From positions 124,001-188,000 of the forward strand of contig JACKNX010000005.1 of NCBI GenBank assembly GCA_024234635.1: 64,000 nt of DNA. Direction: 5' to 3'. The stretch comes from Pseudomonadales bacterium (GTDB taxonomy: Bacteria; Pseudomonadota; Gammaproteobacteria; Pseudomonadales; Azotimanducaceae). The number at the start of each line of letters is the position of its first letter. Within the stretch, counting starts at the first letter, position 1. The notes beneath the pieces were generated by a model. The model was not told where the DNA came from, did no database searches, and worked only from the letters and a program-made list of their open reading frames with translations. Positions 44,692-53,649 of the stretch are shown here, piece by piece. The translations under genes and the position numbers were made by a program.

Positions 44692-45611
44692 GCCCGCCTT
44701 CCGACCTTACTCCCGCACCAACAGCGCCAACAGCACCTGCACCACGCCGGCTGTTTGCCACGCCGGGTGCCTGGTTGCTGCTGGCAATTGTCGGTGCATT
44801 GCTGATTGCGCAGCAACTACTGACGATTCCCGGCACAAGCGCGTTCTCGGATGCCCTGCAGGATGCCATGCACGTGCCGTGGTCGGCAGCCCTGACACTG
44901 CTCACCCACCGCCTGACCCGAAACTGGCGTTACACGCTGGCCATCATGCTGAGCGTGGCCATTGGCAGCGAATGTCTGCAGATATTCACTGCCCGCGACG
45001 CCAGTTTCCACGATGTCGCATCCGACCTTTTCGGCATGCTGGCAGCACGCTCGTTACATTCTTGGTGGTTCAACAGGTCATTGAGAAAAGCCTGGCCGGC
45101 ATTGGCCGCCCTCGCGCTGGTTGTGGTGTACACAATGGCGCCGATGGCAATGGTCGGCGCGAGCCACTACTGGTTGATGCGGCACTGGCCCGTGCTTTTC
45201 GATGCAGCGTCGGCAGCCGGCTCAAGGCTGGCAACCCCTACGGCGGACGTCATCGACGACACGCCATCGGACGCCGGCCTGCTTCTGAGGCTGACCGGCG
45301 AACGCTGGTCCGGCGTGCACCTGGATACGTTCCATGCGGACGACCGACAGTTCACCACCTTGTCGATCGATATCGAGGTGCCCGACGACAAGCCGCTTCG
45401 CCTCGGCGTCAGTCTGCAAGTGCGATCCTCCACGCGACGCGAAATCCGCTTCGTCGATTCGCGACTGACCCCGGGACGCCAGCAACTGGAGATTCCACTG
45501 GATCGCCTGCTGAGAGATACGCCATGGCAGGACGCACTCAAGCTGTACATCTACGGCTACCGCACGGATGCCGGTCGCGAATTTGTCCTGCACACGGTCA
45601 CGCTGCACTGA
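44688..45611 (+). CDS. VanZ-like membrane protein with C-terminal beta domain
   Basis: 307 residues. A Pro/Ala-rich N-terminus leads to several membrane segments including PGAWLLLAIVGALLIAQQLL, the VanZ-type LAIMLSVAIGSECLQIFTAR and DASFHDVASDLFGMLAARS, and a last helix AALALVVVYTMAPMAM. From about residue 195 an extracytoplasmic beta-rich domain (LLRLTGERWSGVHLDTFHAD and onwards) resembles carbohydrate-binding folds. Coupled to the preceding glycosyltransferase, it may help anchor or export the sugar polymer. Confidence 0.8.
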   Translation: MSPPSDLTPAPTAPTAPAPRRLFATPGAWLLLAIVGALLIAQQLLTIPGTSAFSDALQDAMHVPWSAALTLLTHRLTRNWRYTLAIMLSVAIGSECLQIFTARDASFHDVASDLFGMLAARSLHSWWFNRSLRKAWPALAALALVVVYTMAPMAMVGASHYWLMRHWPVLFDAASAAGSRLATPTADVIDDTPSDAGLLLRLTGERWSGVHLDTFHADDRQFTTLSIDIEVPDDKPLRLGVSLQVRSSTRREIRFVDSRLTPGRQQLEIPLDRLLRDTPWQDALKLYIYGYRTDAGREFVLHTVTLH

Positions 45612-45720
45612 CACCACCCGCGCATTACGGCGAGAGCGAATTTGTCCCGAGCTTCACCCGGCCGGGCGAACTGCATCAAGAAGCCGTACCATGCCGACTG
45701 GACACGCACTGGAGCCATCG

Positions 45721-46095
45721 ATGGTCAGCTTCCTCATCCGCTGCATCGTCACGGGGCTCGGCCTGTGGCTGGCCGACGCACTGCTCGACGGTATTCATAT
45801 CGACTCCTCACGCACGCTGATCCTGGCTGCCGTGATCCTGGGCCTGCTGAACGCCGTCGTGCGCCCGGTGCTTTTTGTGCTCACACTGCCACTGACCGTG
45901 GTCACGCTCGGCATCTTCATCCTCGTTCTCAATGCCGCCATGTTTGGTCTGGCCGCCGCCTTTCTCAACGGTTTTCAGGTAGCCGGCTTCTGGTCCGCAC
46001 TCGCCGGCACCCTGCTGGTCAGTCTGACGTCCTGGCTGGCATCCTGGTTCATCCGGCCAGGCGGTCGTTACGCAATCGTCATCGAACGTCGATAG
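45721..46095 (+). CDS. Four-TM protein, phage-holin-superfamily (YvlD-like)
   Basis: 124 residues from the ATG at 45721 (MVSFLIRCIVTGLGLWLADA). Four hydrophobic segments: LIRCIVTGLGLWLADALL, TLILAAVILGLLNAVVRPVL, LTLPLTVVTLGIFILVLNAA and FWSALAGTLLVSLTSWLASW, with a conserved N-x-x-x-R-P stretch. It matches the YvlD-like family of small inner-membrane proteins. The stop codon directly abuts the inverted-repeat element beginning at 46096. Confidence 0.85.
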   Translation: MVSFLIRCIVTGLGLWLADALLDGIHIDSSRTLILAAVILGLLNAVVRPVLFVLTLPLTVVTLGIFILVLNAAMFGLAAAFLNGFQVAGFWSALAGTLLVSLTSWLASWFIRPGGRYAIVIERR

Positions 46096-46235
46096 CAGGC
46101 TGCTGAAAAAGCAGCCTGGTATGCCAGCCAGGGACGGCTGGCCCGAAAATGCAGCGGAAAACGCTGCATTTTGCGCAAGTCGGCGAAGCCGACGACTGCT
46201 GAAACAAGTCCAGGATGGACTTTTTCAGCATCCTG
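46096..46235. mobile_element. MITE-like element with IS5-type terminal repeats
   Basis: 140 bp. The left terminus CAGGCTGCTGAAAAAGC and the reverse complement of the right terminus, CAGGATGCTGAAAAAGT, match at 15 of 17 positions. The right 15 bases are identical to the right inverted repeat of the IS5-family element at 57828-57842. Inside are tandem hairpins: 46096-46118, 46124-46141, 46146-46172 (11-bp stem) and one near 46178. Flanks ATAG and ACAG differ in one base, so a target duplication is only suggestive. No ORF. The rest of the gap up to 46467 shows nothing else. Confidence 0.7.
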
Positions 46236-46467
46236 ACAGGCTTGTTTCAAGCTCCCGGCGGGTTGGCGTGACCACGCCGTTCGATCCAAAAACGCTGAGG
46301 TCAGCCCCGGGTTGGCGCACGTAATACCGCGCCATCGCGCCGTTTGCATCGCCAGCGTGCAGATAAAGCCCCGAATTCCGCGATTCGGCCGGGCACGCGA
46401 TTTGCAGCATGCCAGTCGGCAATCGACCGGCTGGTTCTTCAGCCTGAACCCGACCAACGGAGGTCAC

Positions 46468-47913
46468 ATGTTCAAACTGGCACCGACTGACGCCACGTTC
46501 CTGTTCGCGGAAACGCCCCGCACACCCATGCACATCGCCAGCGTGCAGATATTCGACCTGCCCGCCGGTGTATCCACGGACCAGTTTGTCGCGGCGCTGC
46601 GAAAGCGCGTGCAGGAGCGCGCGCCGCGGGTGCCGTACATGACGCGCCGCCTGCAGGAAGACAGCGCCGGAATCACACCCCCCAACTGGGTCGAGTCCGC
46701 CGACATCGACATCCTGCAGCATGTGCACCGCGTCGACGTCCCGGCGCCCGGTGGCATGCGCGAACTGGAGCGCACCATCGCGAGCCTGCACGATACACCG
46801 CTGGATCGGTCACGCCCGCTCTGGGACCTGACGGTGTTGTGCGGACTCGCCGGCAATCGCGTGGCCTGTTACAACCGTGTGCATCACGCCTGCGTGGACG
46901 GTATGGCCGGTCAGGCCGGTATCGTTGCCCTGATGGACGGCACAGCCGCGCAACCCCAGCCCGGGCAACCGGCGATTCCCGAACCGTCGCCGGTGAACCT
47001 GTGGCACGACTGGGCCATTCAGGAGGCCGACCGCCTGCACAACTGGCCGCGCATGCTGGAGGGCTGGCGACGTGTCGCGGTACATCAGTCGCACCCCGAC
47101 GCCGCCCTCAACGGCGGCGGCGACATGGCCCCCGCGACGCCACTGAACCGGGCCGTCGGCCGCGCCCGAACCTGGAGTACCGCCGTGCTGCCACTGCCGG
47201 CACTGAAACGCACGACGCGGGCAACGGGCACCACGCTGAACGACCTCCTCCTCGCGCTGTGCGGCGGGGCCATACGGTCGTACCTGCAACGGCGGGGAAT
47301 GTTGCCCGGACGCGATCTCCTTGCGGGCTGTCCCGTCAGCCTGCGCAGGCCCGGTGACAGGATGGCCGGGAATCAGGTCGGCATGATGCGCGTTGGACTG
47401 GGCACCACACTGGACGATCCCCTGGCGCGATTGCAGAGCGTGCATCGCGGCAGCACCCACGCCAAACAGCTGGCCGCGGACATGCGGTTGCTGGGTGATG
47501 CACCACCGCTCCTTCCGGGCATGCCGATGCTCCTGCGCGCCGCGTCACTCAGCGGCGGGATGCTGGCCAGCGACAACAGCCCGGTGCCCACGCCGTTCAA
47601 CGTCGTGATATCCAACGTGCCAGGTCCGCGTCAGGCACTGTCCCTGCTGGGCGCGCCAATGCGTACACACTTCCCGGTGTCGATTCCGGGGCACGGCATG
47701 GGCGTGAACATTACGGTGCAGAGCTATGCGGGAAGACTGTTTCTGGGTATCACCGCGTGCGCGCGCGCCATGCCCGATCCAGCCGAACTGCGCAACGATC
47801 TGCTGGCAGCGTGGACGGAACTCGACACCCTGACGATGAGTAGTGCGCCCGGACGCCATCCGCGCGACACAGCAGCCTTCCCGCTGGCGTCAACCCTGCC
47901 AAAGGCGGCCTGA
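46468..47913 (+). CDS. Wax ester synthase/diacylglycerol acyltransferase-like (WS/DGAT)
   Basis: 481 residues from the ATG at 46468 with GGAGG five bases upstream. The catalytic motif HHxxxDG is VHHACVDGMAGQAG. The start MFKLAPTDATFLFAETPRTP, PLWDLTVLCGLAGNRVAC and the C-terminal FNVVISNVPGPRQALSLLGA are typical of bacterial WS/DGAT. It should make wax esters or triacylglycerol from acyl-CoA at the membrane. It stands alone. Gives the cell a lipid-storage route matching its acyl-CoA metabolism. Confidence 0.93.
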   Translation: MFKLAPTDATFLFAETPRTPMHIASVQIFDLPAGVSTDQFVAALRKRVQERAPRVPYMTRRLQEDSAGITPPNWVESADIDILQHVHRVDVPAPGGMRELERTIASLHDTPLDRSRPLWDLTVLCGLAGNRVACYNRVHHACVDGMAGQAGIVALMDGTAAQPQPGQPAIPEPSPVNLWHDWAIQEADRLHNWPRMLEGWRRVAVHQSHPDAALNGGGDMAPATPLNRAVGRARTWSTAVLPLPALKRTTRATGTTLNDLLLALCGGAIRSYLQRRGMLPGRDLLAGCPVSLRRPGDRMAGNQVGMMRVGLGTTLDDPLARLQSVHRGSTHAKQLAADMRLLGDAPPLLPGMPMLLRAASLSGGMLASDNSPVPTPFNVVISNVPGPRQALSLLGAPMRTHFPVSIPGHGMGVNITVQSYAGRLFLGITACARAMPDPAELRNDLLAAWTELDTLTMSSAPGRHPRDTAAFPLASTLPKAA

Positions 47914-48035
47914 TCAGCGGAAGATACCGCGGGCGCTCCCCGCCCGCGACGTCTACGCCATGCCTGCCCCATCCCTGCCCTGCCGCAGGCCGCGCGAACC
48001 TGCTACCTTGGCGGTTTCCCGGCACAGGAGATGGC

Positions 48036-48851
48036 ATGTTGAAAGTTCTCACGCTCGGCTGCCTGCTGAGCATGGCCATCACCACGTACGCGGACGTGCG
48101 GCTTACGGTGTTCAACTGCGGCGAACTGCGATTTCCGGATATCACCGCGTTTGGCCTGGCCAACGACGCCACGGACGTGCGCGAAATGTTCGTGCCCTGC
48201 TATCTGGTGGAACACCCCAAAGGGCGATTGTTGTGGGATACCGGACTGCCGCTCGGCGCCGCCGGCCAGGGTGATGTGGCGCTCGACGACGGCAGCATGC
48301 GCTACGCGCGATCCATCGTCGCCCAGCTTGCCGACCGGGGGCTCACCCCGGCTGACATCGACCTGCTCGCACTCTCACACTTCCACTTCGACCATGCCGG
48401 CGGCGCCAACGCCTTTGCCGACGCAACGCTGCTCATCCAGCAGACCGAGTACGACGCGGCATTCCTGCACGCCCAGACCAACCCGGTATTCGACAAGACA
48501 CTGTACGCGGCGCTGGAAACCAGCCGCAAACGGCTGCTGAACGGCGATCACGATGTATTTGGCGATGGCACGGTGCGTATCGTCAGCGCACCAGGGCATA
48601 CGCCCGGACACCAGGTGTTGCTGCTGGCCCTGAAGAAAAACGGTCCCCTCATGCTGTCCGGCGATCTCTATCATTTCCGGGCATCGCGCACGCTGCGCGC
48701 CGTGCCCGTGTTCAACAGCAGCAAGGAACAGTCGCTGGCCTCGATGGCGCACGTGGAGTCGCTGCTTGCGGCCACCCGGGCGACATTCTGGATCGAACAC
48801 GACATGGCGCTGGCCCGCACCCTGAAACTGTCGCCGGCGTTCTACGATTGA
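48036..48851 (+). CDS. Exported metallo-beta-lactamase-fold lactonase (AHL-lactonase-like)
   Basis: 271 residues with a signal-like start (MLKVLTLGCLLSMAITTYA). The metal motif is SHFHFDHAGG (HxHxDH), with GHTPGHQVLLL, MLSGDLYHF and IEHD supplying the other ligands, in the arrangement of AiiA-type N-acylhomoserine lactonases. It may hydrolyse a lactone and so could quench quorum signals or open BVMO products. Its TTGA junction overlaps the APC permease start by 4 bases, giving a coupled pair. Confidence 0.87.
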   Translation: MLKVLTLGCLLSMAITTYADVRLTVFNCGELRFPDITAFGLANDATDVREMFVPCYLVEHPKGRLLWDTGLPLGAAGQGDVALDDGSMRYARSIVAQLADRGLTPADIDLLALSHFHFDHAGGANAFADATLLIQQTEYDAAFLHAQTNPVFDKTLYAALETSRKRLLNGDHDVFGDGTVRIVSAPGHTPGHQVLLLALKKNGPLMLSGDLYHFRASRTLRAVPVFNSSKEQSLASMAHVESLLAATRATFWIEHDMALARTLKLSPAFYD

Positions 48852-50179
48852 GCGGCTTTCCCCGTCATGGCTTCAGCGCCACCGCTGGCATTGCCATCGT
48901 CATCGCCAACATGGTCGGCACTGGTGTGTTCACCAGCCTCGGCTTTCAGCTGGTGGACATCCAGTCGCCGTTCGTACTGCTGTTGCTCTGGGTCGTCGGC
49001 GGCGTCATCGCCCTGTGTGGCGCACTCTGTTATGCCGAACTCGGCGCAGCCATGCCGCGCTCCGGCGGCGAATACCACTATGTGGGACAACTGCTGCACC
49101 CCGCGCTGGGTTTCGTGTCCGGCTGGATATCCGCCACCATCGGCTTCGCGGCGCCCACCGCGCTCGCGGCCATGACCTTCGGCGCCTATCTCGCGGCGGT
49201 GTATCCCGATCTGTCGCCAACGGTATCAGCCATCGCGCTGGTCATCGCGGTGACGCTCATGCACGTGTTCAACCGACGCACCAGTGCCGTGTTCCAGGTT
49301 GGTTTCACGGCCCTGAAAGTGGTTGTCATCCTGTGTTTCTGCGCGCTCGCAGTTGCGCTGGTGCCAACGCCGCAGCCGGTGTCCCTGCTGCCAGCCAGCG
49401 GTGATGGCGACCTGCTGACGGGCGGCGCTTTCGCAATTGCGCTCATCTACGTCAACTACGCGTACACAGGCTGGAATGCAGCCAGTTACATCGCCGGCGA
49501 GATGAACCGACCGGAACGCGATCTGCCCCGTGTACTTGCGCTCGGCACCGCCATCGTGCTGGTGCTCTACCTCGCCCTCAATTACGTGTTCCTGCACACG
49601 GCCCCCATGGAGGCCATGGTCGGCAAGGTGGAAGTGGGCTACATCGCCGCGCAGCATGCGTTCGGCGACCGTGGCGCCACCCTGATGAGCGGTATTCTCG
49701 CCGTACTGCTGATATCCACCGTGAGCGCCATGATCATGGCCGGCCCGCGCGTGCTCAGGGTCATCGGCGAAGACTTCCGGTCGCTGGCCTGGCTGGCCCG
49801 GGGTAACGCCAGCGACGTTCCCGTGGTGGCGATGCTTGCCCTGACCGCCACGACGCTCATTCTCATCGTTTCCGGCACCTTCGAGGCGGTACTGGTCTTC
49901 ACCAGCTTCACGCTGTCGCTGAATACGCTGGTGACAGCCCTGTGCGTGTTCATCCTGCGCCGGCGACGCGGTGCCGCGGGACTCCCCTTCCGCATGCCGC
50001 TGTGGCCATTGCCGCCGCTGCTGTTTCTCGCGCTTTCCGCCTGGACGCTGGTGTACATTCTCATCGAGCGACCGCAGGAAGGCCTGCTCGGTATCGCCAT
50101 CGTAACCGCCGGCCTGCTCTTCTACCGGCTCTCCTCGACCGCGGGGAAAACAATTACCTCAACGGAGAACCCTTCATGA
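48848..50179 (+). CDS. APC-superfamily amino acid permease
   Basis: 443 residues starting at TTG 48848. It has about 12 membrane segments: the first holds GIAIVIANMVGTGVFTSLGF (the conserved GxG substrate loop), and EYHYVGQLLHPALGFVSGW and NYAYTGWNAASYIAGEMNRP follow. The substrate is probably an amino acid or amine. Overlaps the lactonase stop and the P460-like cytochrome start (ATGA), so three genes form one operon, linking a lactonase, a permease and a periplasmic haem protein. Confidence 0.88.
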   Translation: MSGFPRHGFSATAGIAIVIANMVGTGVFTSLGFQLVDIQSPFVLLLLWVVGGVIALCGALCYAELGAAMPRSGGEYHYVGQLLHPALGFVSGWISATIGFAAPTALAAMTFGAYLAAVYPDLSPTVSAIALVIAVTLMHVFNRRTSAVFQVGFTALKVVVILCFCALAVALVPTPQPVSLLPASGDGDLLTGGAFAIALIYVNYAYTGWNAASYIAGEMNRPERDLPRVLALGTAIVLVLYLALNYVFLHTAPMEAMVGKVEVGYIAAQHAFGDRGATLMSGILAVLLISTVSAMIMAGPRVLRVIGEDFRSLAWLARGNASDVPVVAMLALTATTLILIVSGTFEAVLVFTSFTLSLNTLVTALCVFILRRRRGAAGLPFRMPLWPLPPLLFLALSAWTLVYILIERPQEGLLGIAIVTAGLLFYRLSSTAGKTITSTENPS

Positions 50180-50760
50180 CAATGCTCCTACGTTTCGTTG
50201 TGCTCGCCGCGGCTCTGACAGGCTCCGTCACCCACGCTGCAGAGGTCGGCGACGACAGCTTCCGCTGCATCCGCGACATGACGCCGGTGCGCGGGTTCTA
50301 CGTGGACAATCTGAATGGGGATGTTGCCGCCACCGTTGCGGCGGCGAACGCTGAAGGTGGCGCCAATTACCCCGCCGGATCCGTCGTGCAGCTCGTTCCG
50401 GGGGAAGCCATGGTCAAGCACGACGCCGGTTTCAGCCCGGCCACGCGCGACTGGGAATTCTTCGAACTGAACGTGAGCGCGCAAGGTACCACCATCGGCA
50501 AACGCGGCTTTGCCGACGTGGTCAACCGGTTCGGCGGCAACTGTTTCGCCTGCCACGTGAAAGCGGAACCCCGCTGGGACATGGTGTGCGAGCAGGGGCA
50601 TGGCTGCGACCCCATTCCGCTCACCGCCACCATGACACGGGCGATCCAGAAGACCGATCCCCGCTGCGCCACGGTGGCGCTGACCGCCGAGGAGCAGGAA
50701 GCGTTGCAGACACTGCAGCGCGCGATGGCGCCGAAGGAGACTGACGCGGCCGGTGGATGA
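50176..50760 (+). CDS. Periplasmic cytochrome P460-like protein
   Basis: 194 residues with signal peptide MTMLLRFVVLAAALTGSVTHA. One haem site CFACH (NCFACHVKAEPRWD). Surrounding text WEFFELNVSAQGTTIGKRGF and DMVCEQGHGCDPIPLT fits the cytochrome P460/P460-like family, some members of which oxidise hydroxylamine or nitric oxide; others are of unknown use. Extra cysteines (CEQGHGC) suggest a disulphide. Coupled to the permease by a 4-base overlap. Confidence 0.82.
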   Translation: MTMLLRFVVLAAALTGSVTHAAEVGDDSFRCIRDMTPVRGFYVDNLNGDVAATVAAANAEGGANYPAGSVVQLVPGEAMVKHDAGFSPATRDWEFFELNVSAQGTTIGKRGFADVVNRFGGNCFACHVKAEPRWDMVCEQGHGCDPIPLTATMTRAIQKTDPRCATVALTAEEQEALQTLQRAMAPKETDAAGG

Positions 50761-50928
50761 CCGGGGGCGGGCCCGCCCTGATGCGCCGCATCCGGCAGCC
50801 CGGATGCGCTGGCGCTCACCACGGCTTCCTGTGATGCGGTGCGGGGTAGCGTGGCACCCGGCGGACATGGCTGTTCCTCGCACGGTTACTTGCTAGGCTA
50901 CTGGGCCACAACCCAGACGGACACAACC

Positions 50929-51351
50929 ATGACACGCATGAGCACCACTGAACGGGAAGGCTTTCTGAACGACCGGCACGTAGGCGTGCTCAGCATTCCC
51001 GCGGCCAACCGCGCACCGCTGACCGTACCGGTGTGGTACGCCTACGAGCCCGGCGGCGATCTGTGGTTCATGACCGGCACGACATCACTGAAAGGCCGGC
51101 GACTGTCCGTGGGGCTTCCTGTCAGCCTCTGTGCGCAGGACGAGGCACCGCCCTACCGCTACGTCAGCGTGGAAGGCGTGGTGCACAGCATCGAACCGTC
51201 GCGCCTGGAGGAAGAGTTGCGCCCCATGGCGCGCCGCTACCTGGGCGAACGCGGCGGTGATGCGTACACGGAGCGGGAAGGCGTTGCCGACACCATCACG
51301 GTGCGCGTTCGCATCGAGCGCTGGCTGACAGTGGATTATTCGAAGGGCTGA
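50929..51351 (+). CDS. Pyridoxamine-phosphate-oxidase-fold (PPOX/FDOR) protein
   Basis: 140 residues from the ATG at 50929; the frame upstream has no better site, and a second ATG lies three codons in. RHVGVLSIPAANRAPLTVPV and WFMTGTTSLKGRRLSVGLPV then YRYVSVEGVVHSIEPS are the beta-barrel strands of the PPOX/FDOR superfamily, which binds FMN, haem or F420. Short version without extra domains. Ligand unknown. Confidence 0.84.
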   Translation: MTRMSTTEREGFLNDRHVGVLSIPAANRAPLTVPVWYAYEPGGDLWFMTGTTSLKGRRLSVGLPVSLCAQDEAPPYRYVSVEGVVHSIEPSRLEEELRPMARRYLGERGGDAYTEREGVADTITVRVRIERWLTVDYSKG

Positions 51352-51451
51352 CCGGACAGGCTGCCAGTTCAGCATCCCCTTTGCCGACGAAGGCAAGGCC
51401 CGCGAAGGCAAGCATCCTTTCAGCCGTTTCTCAGTAAGCGCTGCCCGCCGC

Positions 51452-52277
51452 TCACCCCGCCCGCGCGGTCACCAGCCAGGCCGCGGCGGGTAACCGGATG
51501 CCATCGGCACCGAGATGTGGTTTGAAAGCATCGCGCGCTGCCTCCAGCGCTTTTGCGCGCGTATCGCCCTCCAGTTCCGCCAGTACCCGCGCCAGCGGAC
51601 CCACGCGGGTCTGGAACGCTATGGCGCCCTCCAGATCGTCCGCCAGGTGCAGGCTGGGTGTCAGCGAGGTGAAGGCAATGTCGCGAAACGCGGCCTGTTC
51701 GAGGATGCCGCGCACAAAATCGCTGTCAGCAAATGCAAAGGGATCCGCGCCCGGCACCGATACCGCGGGGCCACCCTGTGGCAGGAACGGCTGCACCGCG
51801 CGGCCGGCAACCGACAGCCAGCCGTTGGCCGCCGCAGCTTGCCAGCACAGGAACACGAGCCGCCCCGAATCCTTCAGTGCTGAACGCAGGTTGCGGAACG
51901 CCGCGTTGGGATCGTCAAAGAACATCACGCCGAAACGCGAGAAAAGCAGATCGTGATCGCCTGAGAAGTGCTGGGCCGAAGCGTCGGCGCGCGAAAAACG
52001 CACGTTGCCCTTCCCCTCGGCACGCCGGGCCGCCAGCGCCAGCATCGGCTCGGAGATATCCACCCCCCACACGTCGCCACCCTGCTCCGCCAGCGTCAGG
52101 CTGGTGGCGCCGCAGCCACAGCCGATATCCACCACGCGTTCGCCACGTTGCACGGCGGCGCGTTCGATGGCGGCATCGCTCAACGGCGCCAGCAACCGGT
52201 CCAGATGCTGCTGTGATTCCACCCACGTCTGTCCGGCCGAGCCGTTCCAGTATTCGATCTGTGCTTCGTTGCTCATG
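51452..52277 (-). CDS. Class I SAM-dependent methyltransferase
   Basis: 274 residues from the ATG at 52277 (MSNEAQIEYWNGSAGQTWV). Motif I is RVVDIGCGCGATSLTLAEQG, motif II DVWGVDISEPML, and RADASAQHFSGDHDLLFSRF then VMFFDDPNAAFRNLRSALKD continue the fold; the rest is a substrate cap. UbiE-like small-molecule methyltransferase is the best class. It begins 33 bases after the acyl-CoA dehydrogenase stop on the same strand, suggesting an operon. Confidence 0.88.
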
Positions 52278-52310
52278 CCCGGGCTCCGTTTGCTGAATTG
52301 TTGGCCACTG

Positions 52311-53501
52311 TCAGTCCGGCAGCCCAAGCACGCGCTTGGCGATGATATTGAGCTGAATTTCGTTGGTGCCACCGTAGATGGTGACCGCCCTGTCGCGCAG
52401 GAACTGCCGGGGGCTGTCCAGTTCCTCTTCGGAAAATCCGTCGCCTGCCAGCACCAGACCGTTGACACCACGCACCCTCGAGCGCAGCTCGGAGGCGTTT
52501 TTCGCCAGCGTTGAACCCACATACTTGAAAATGGAGGTGGCCGCGCCGGGCGCGCCGGTACCCTTGGCCTCCTCCACCGTGCGCCGGGCTGTCAGGGCCA
52601 GCGCGGTTTCCTGGATGTTGTGGTCCAGTATTTCGCGACGCAGCGCCGGCTCCGCGATCCTGCCCGCATCCTCGCCAACGTAGGTTTTTGCCAGTCTTGC
52701 GAGTGGATTGACCCGTTTCTTCGCCGGCTTGTCCTTCTTCTCCGCCGGTGCGGAGCGCGTGGCGCCGGAACGCTCGTACTGCAACAGCCGTTTCGCGACC
52801 GTCCAGCCCTTGTTCAGTTCACCCACCAGGTCATCCTTGCGGGCGATGGCGTTGTCAAAGAACGTTTCGCAGAACGGTGAAGACCCCGAGATGAGCGCAA
52901 TGGGTTTGACCGTGACACCCGGCTGATGCATGTCGATCAGCAGGAAGCTGATGCCCTGCTGCTTGGGCGCGCTGGGATCGGTGCGCACAAGCACGAACAT
53001 CCAGTCCGCCTTGTCACCGCCGGTGGTCCAGATCTTCTGGCCGTTGATGACAAATTCGTCACCCACCAGTTCCGCCTTCGTGCGCAGACCCGCCAGGTCT
53101 GACCCGGCGCCGGGTTCGCTGTACCCCTGGCACCACGTGACCTCACCGCTGGTGATGCGCGGCAGGTGGCGCATTTTCTGCTCTTCGGTGCCAAATTCCA
53201 GCAGCGTGGGGCCAATCATCACGAAGCCCATGCCGGTGGCTGGCGGTAATGCCCGGATGCGCAGCATTTCCTCCTGCAGGATGCGCGCGTGCTCGCGGTC
53301 CAGCCCGCCGCCACCATATCGGGTATCCCAGGTCGGCGCCGTCCAGCCGCGGGTGACAGCCCGTTGCAGCCACAGCTTCGCGTCGTCCGTGCTGTAAACC
53401 TCGTAAGCCTCCTCGAAGTGCACGCTGCGGTTGCGCATGCTCATCGGGCAGTTGGCTTCCAGCCATTCGCGGGTTTCCTGGCGAAACGATTCGAGACTCA
53501 C
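52311..53501 (-). CDS. Acyl-CoA dehydrogenase (FadE-like)
   Basis: 396 residues from the GTG at 53501, which has GGAGG four bases upstream; the longer frame lacks homology at its start. Flavin strand EVTWCQGYSEPGAGSDLAGL, VINGQKIWTTGGDKADWMFV, the LLQYERS helix with a catalytic-type Glu, and the end TIYGGTNEIQLNIIAKRVLG mark a full-length enzyme of the same type as 25520. A Lys-rich insert (AEKKDKPAKKR) is unusual. No second subunit lies beside it. Divergent from the Rieske gene. Confidence 0.93.
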   Translation of the reverse strand: MSLESFRQETREWLEANCPMSMRNRSVHFEEAYEVYSTDDAKLWLQRAVTRGWTAPTWDTRYGGGGLDREHARILQEEMLRIRALPPATGMGFVMIGPTLLEFGTEEQKMRHLPRITSGEVTWCQGYSEPGAGSDLAGLRTKAELVGDEFVINGQKIWTTGGDKADWMFVLVRTDPSAPKQQGISFLLIDMHQPGVTVKPIALISGSSPFCETFFDNAIARKDDLVGELNKGWTVAKRLLQYERSGATRSAPAEKKDKPAKKRVNPLARLAKTYVGEDAGRIAEPALRREILDHNIQETALALTARRTVEEAKGTGAPGAATSIFKYVGSTLAKNASELRSRVRGVNGLVLAGDGFSEEELDSPRQFLRDRAVTIYGGTNEIQLNIIAKRVLGLPD

Positions 53502-53649
53502 ACGACCTCCTTCCGGATGACAATGACCCGCAGCTGGCGCGGCGGGCGAACTACGGCAAAGCGGCAATTGTGGCGCGTAGCGGCGCTGTCGTCGACGGGC
53601 AGGGTTGCCTATCATGCGGCGGCGGTATCAGGCGTGGCGGGGAGCACAC

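Noticed and set aside
46096..46243. Hairpin run considered as a CRISPR array or structured RNA
   Set aside because: No equal-length repeats or spacers; hairpins differ from each other and IS-like terminal repeats explain the edges.
48848..48851. TTG start of the permease doubted in favour of a later ATG
   Set aside because: The TTG leads directly into the conserved first helix and overlaps the lactonase stop in a coupling pattern; later ATGs would remove that helix.
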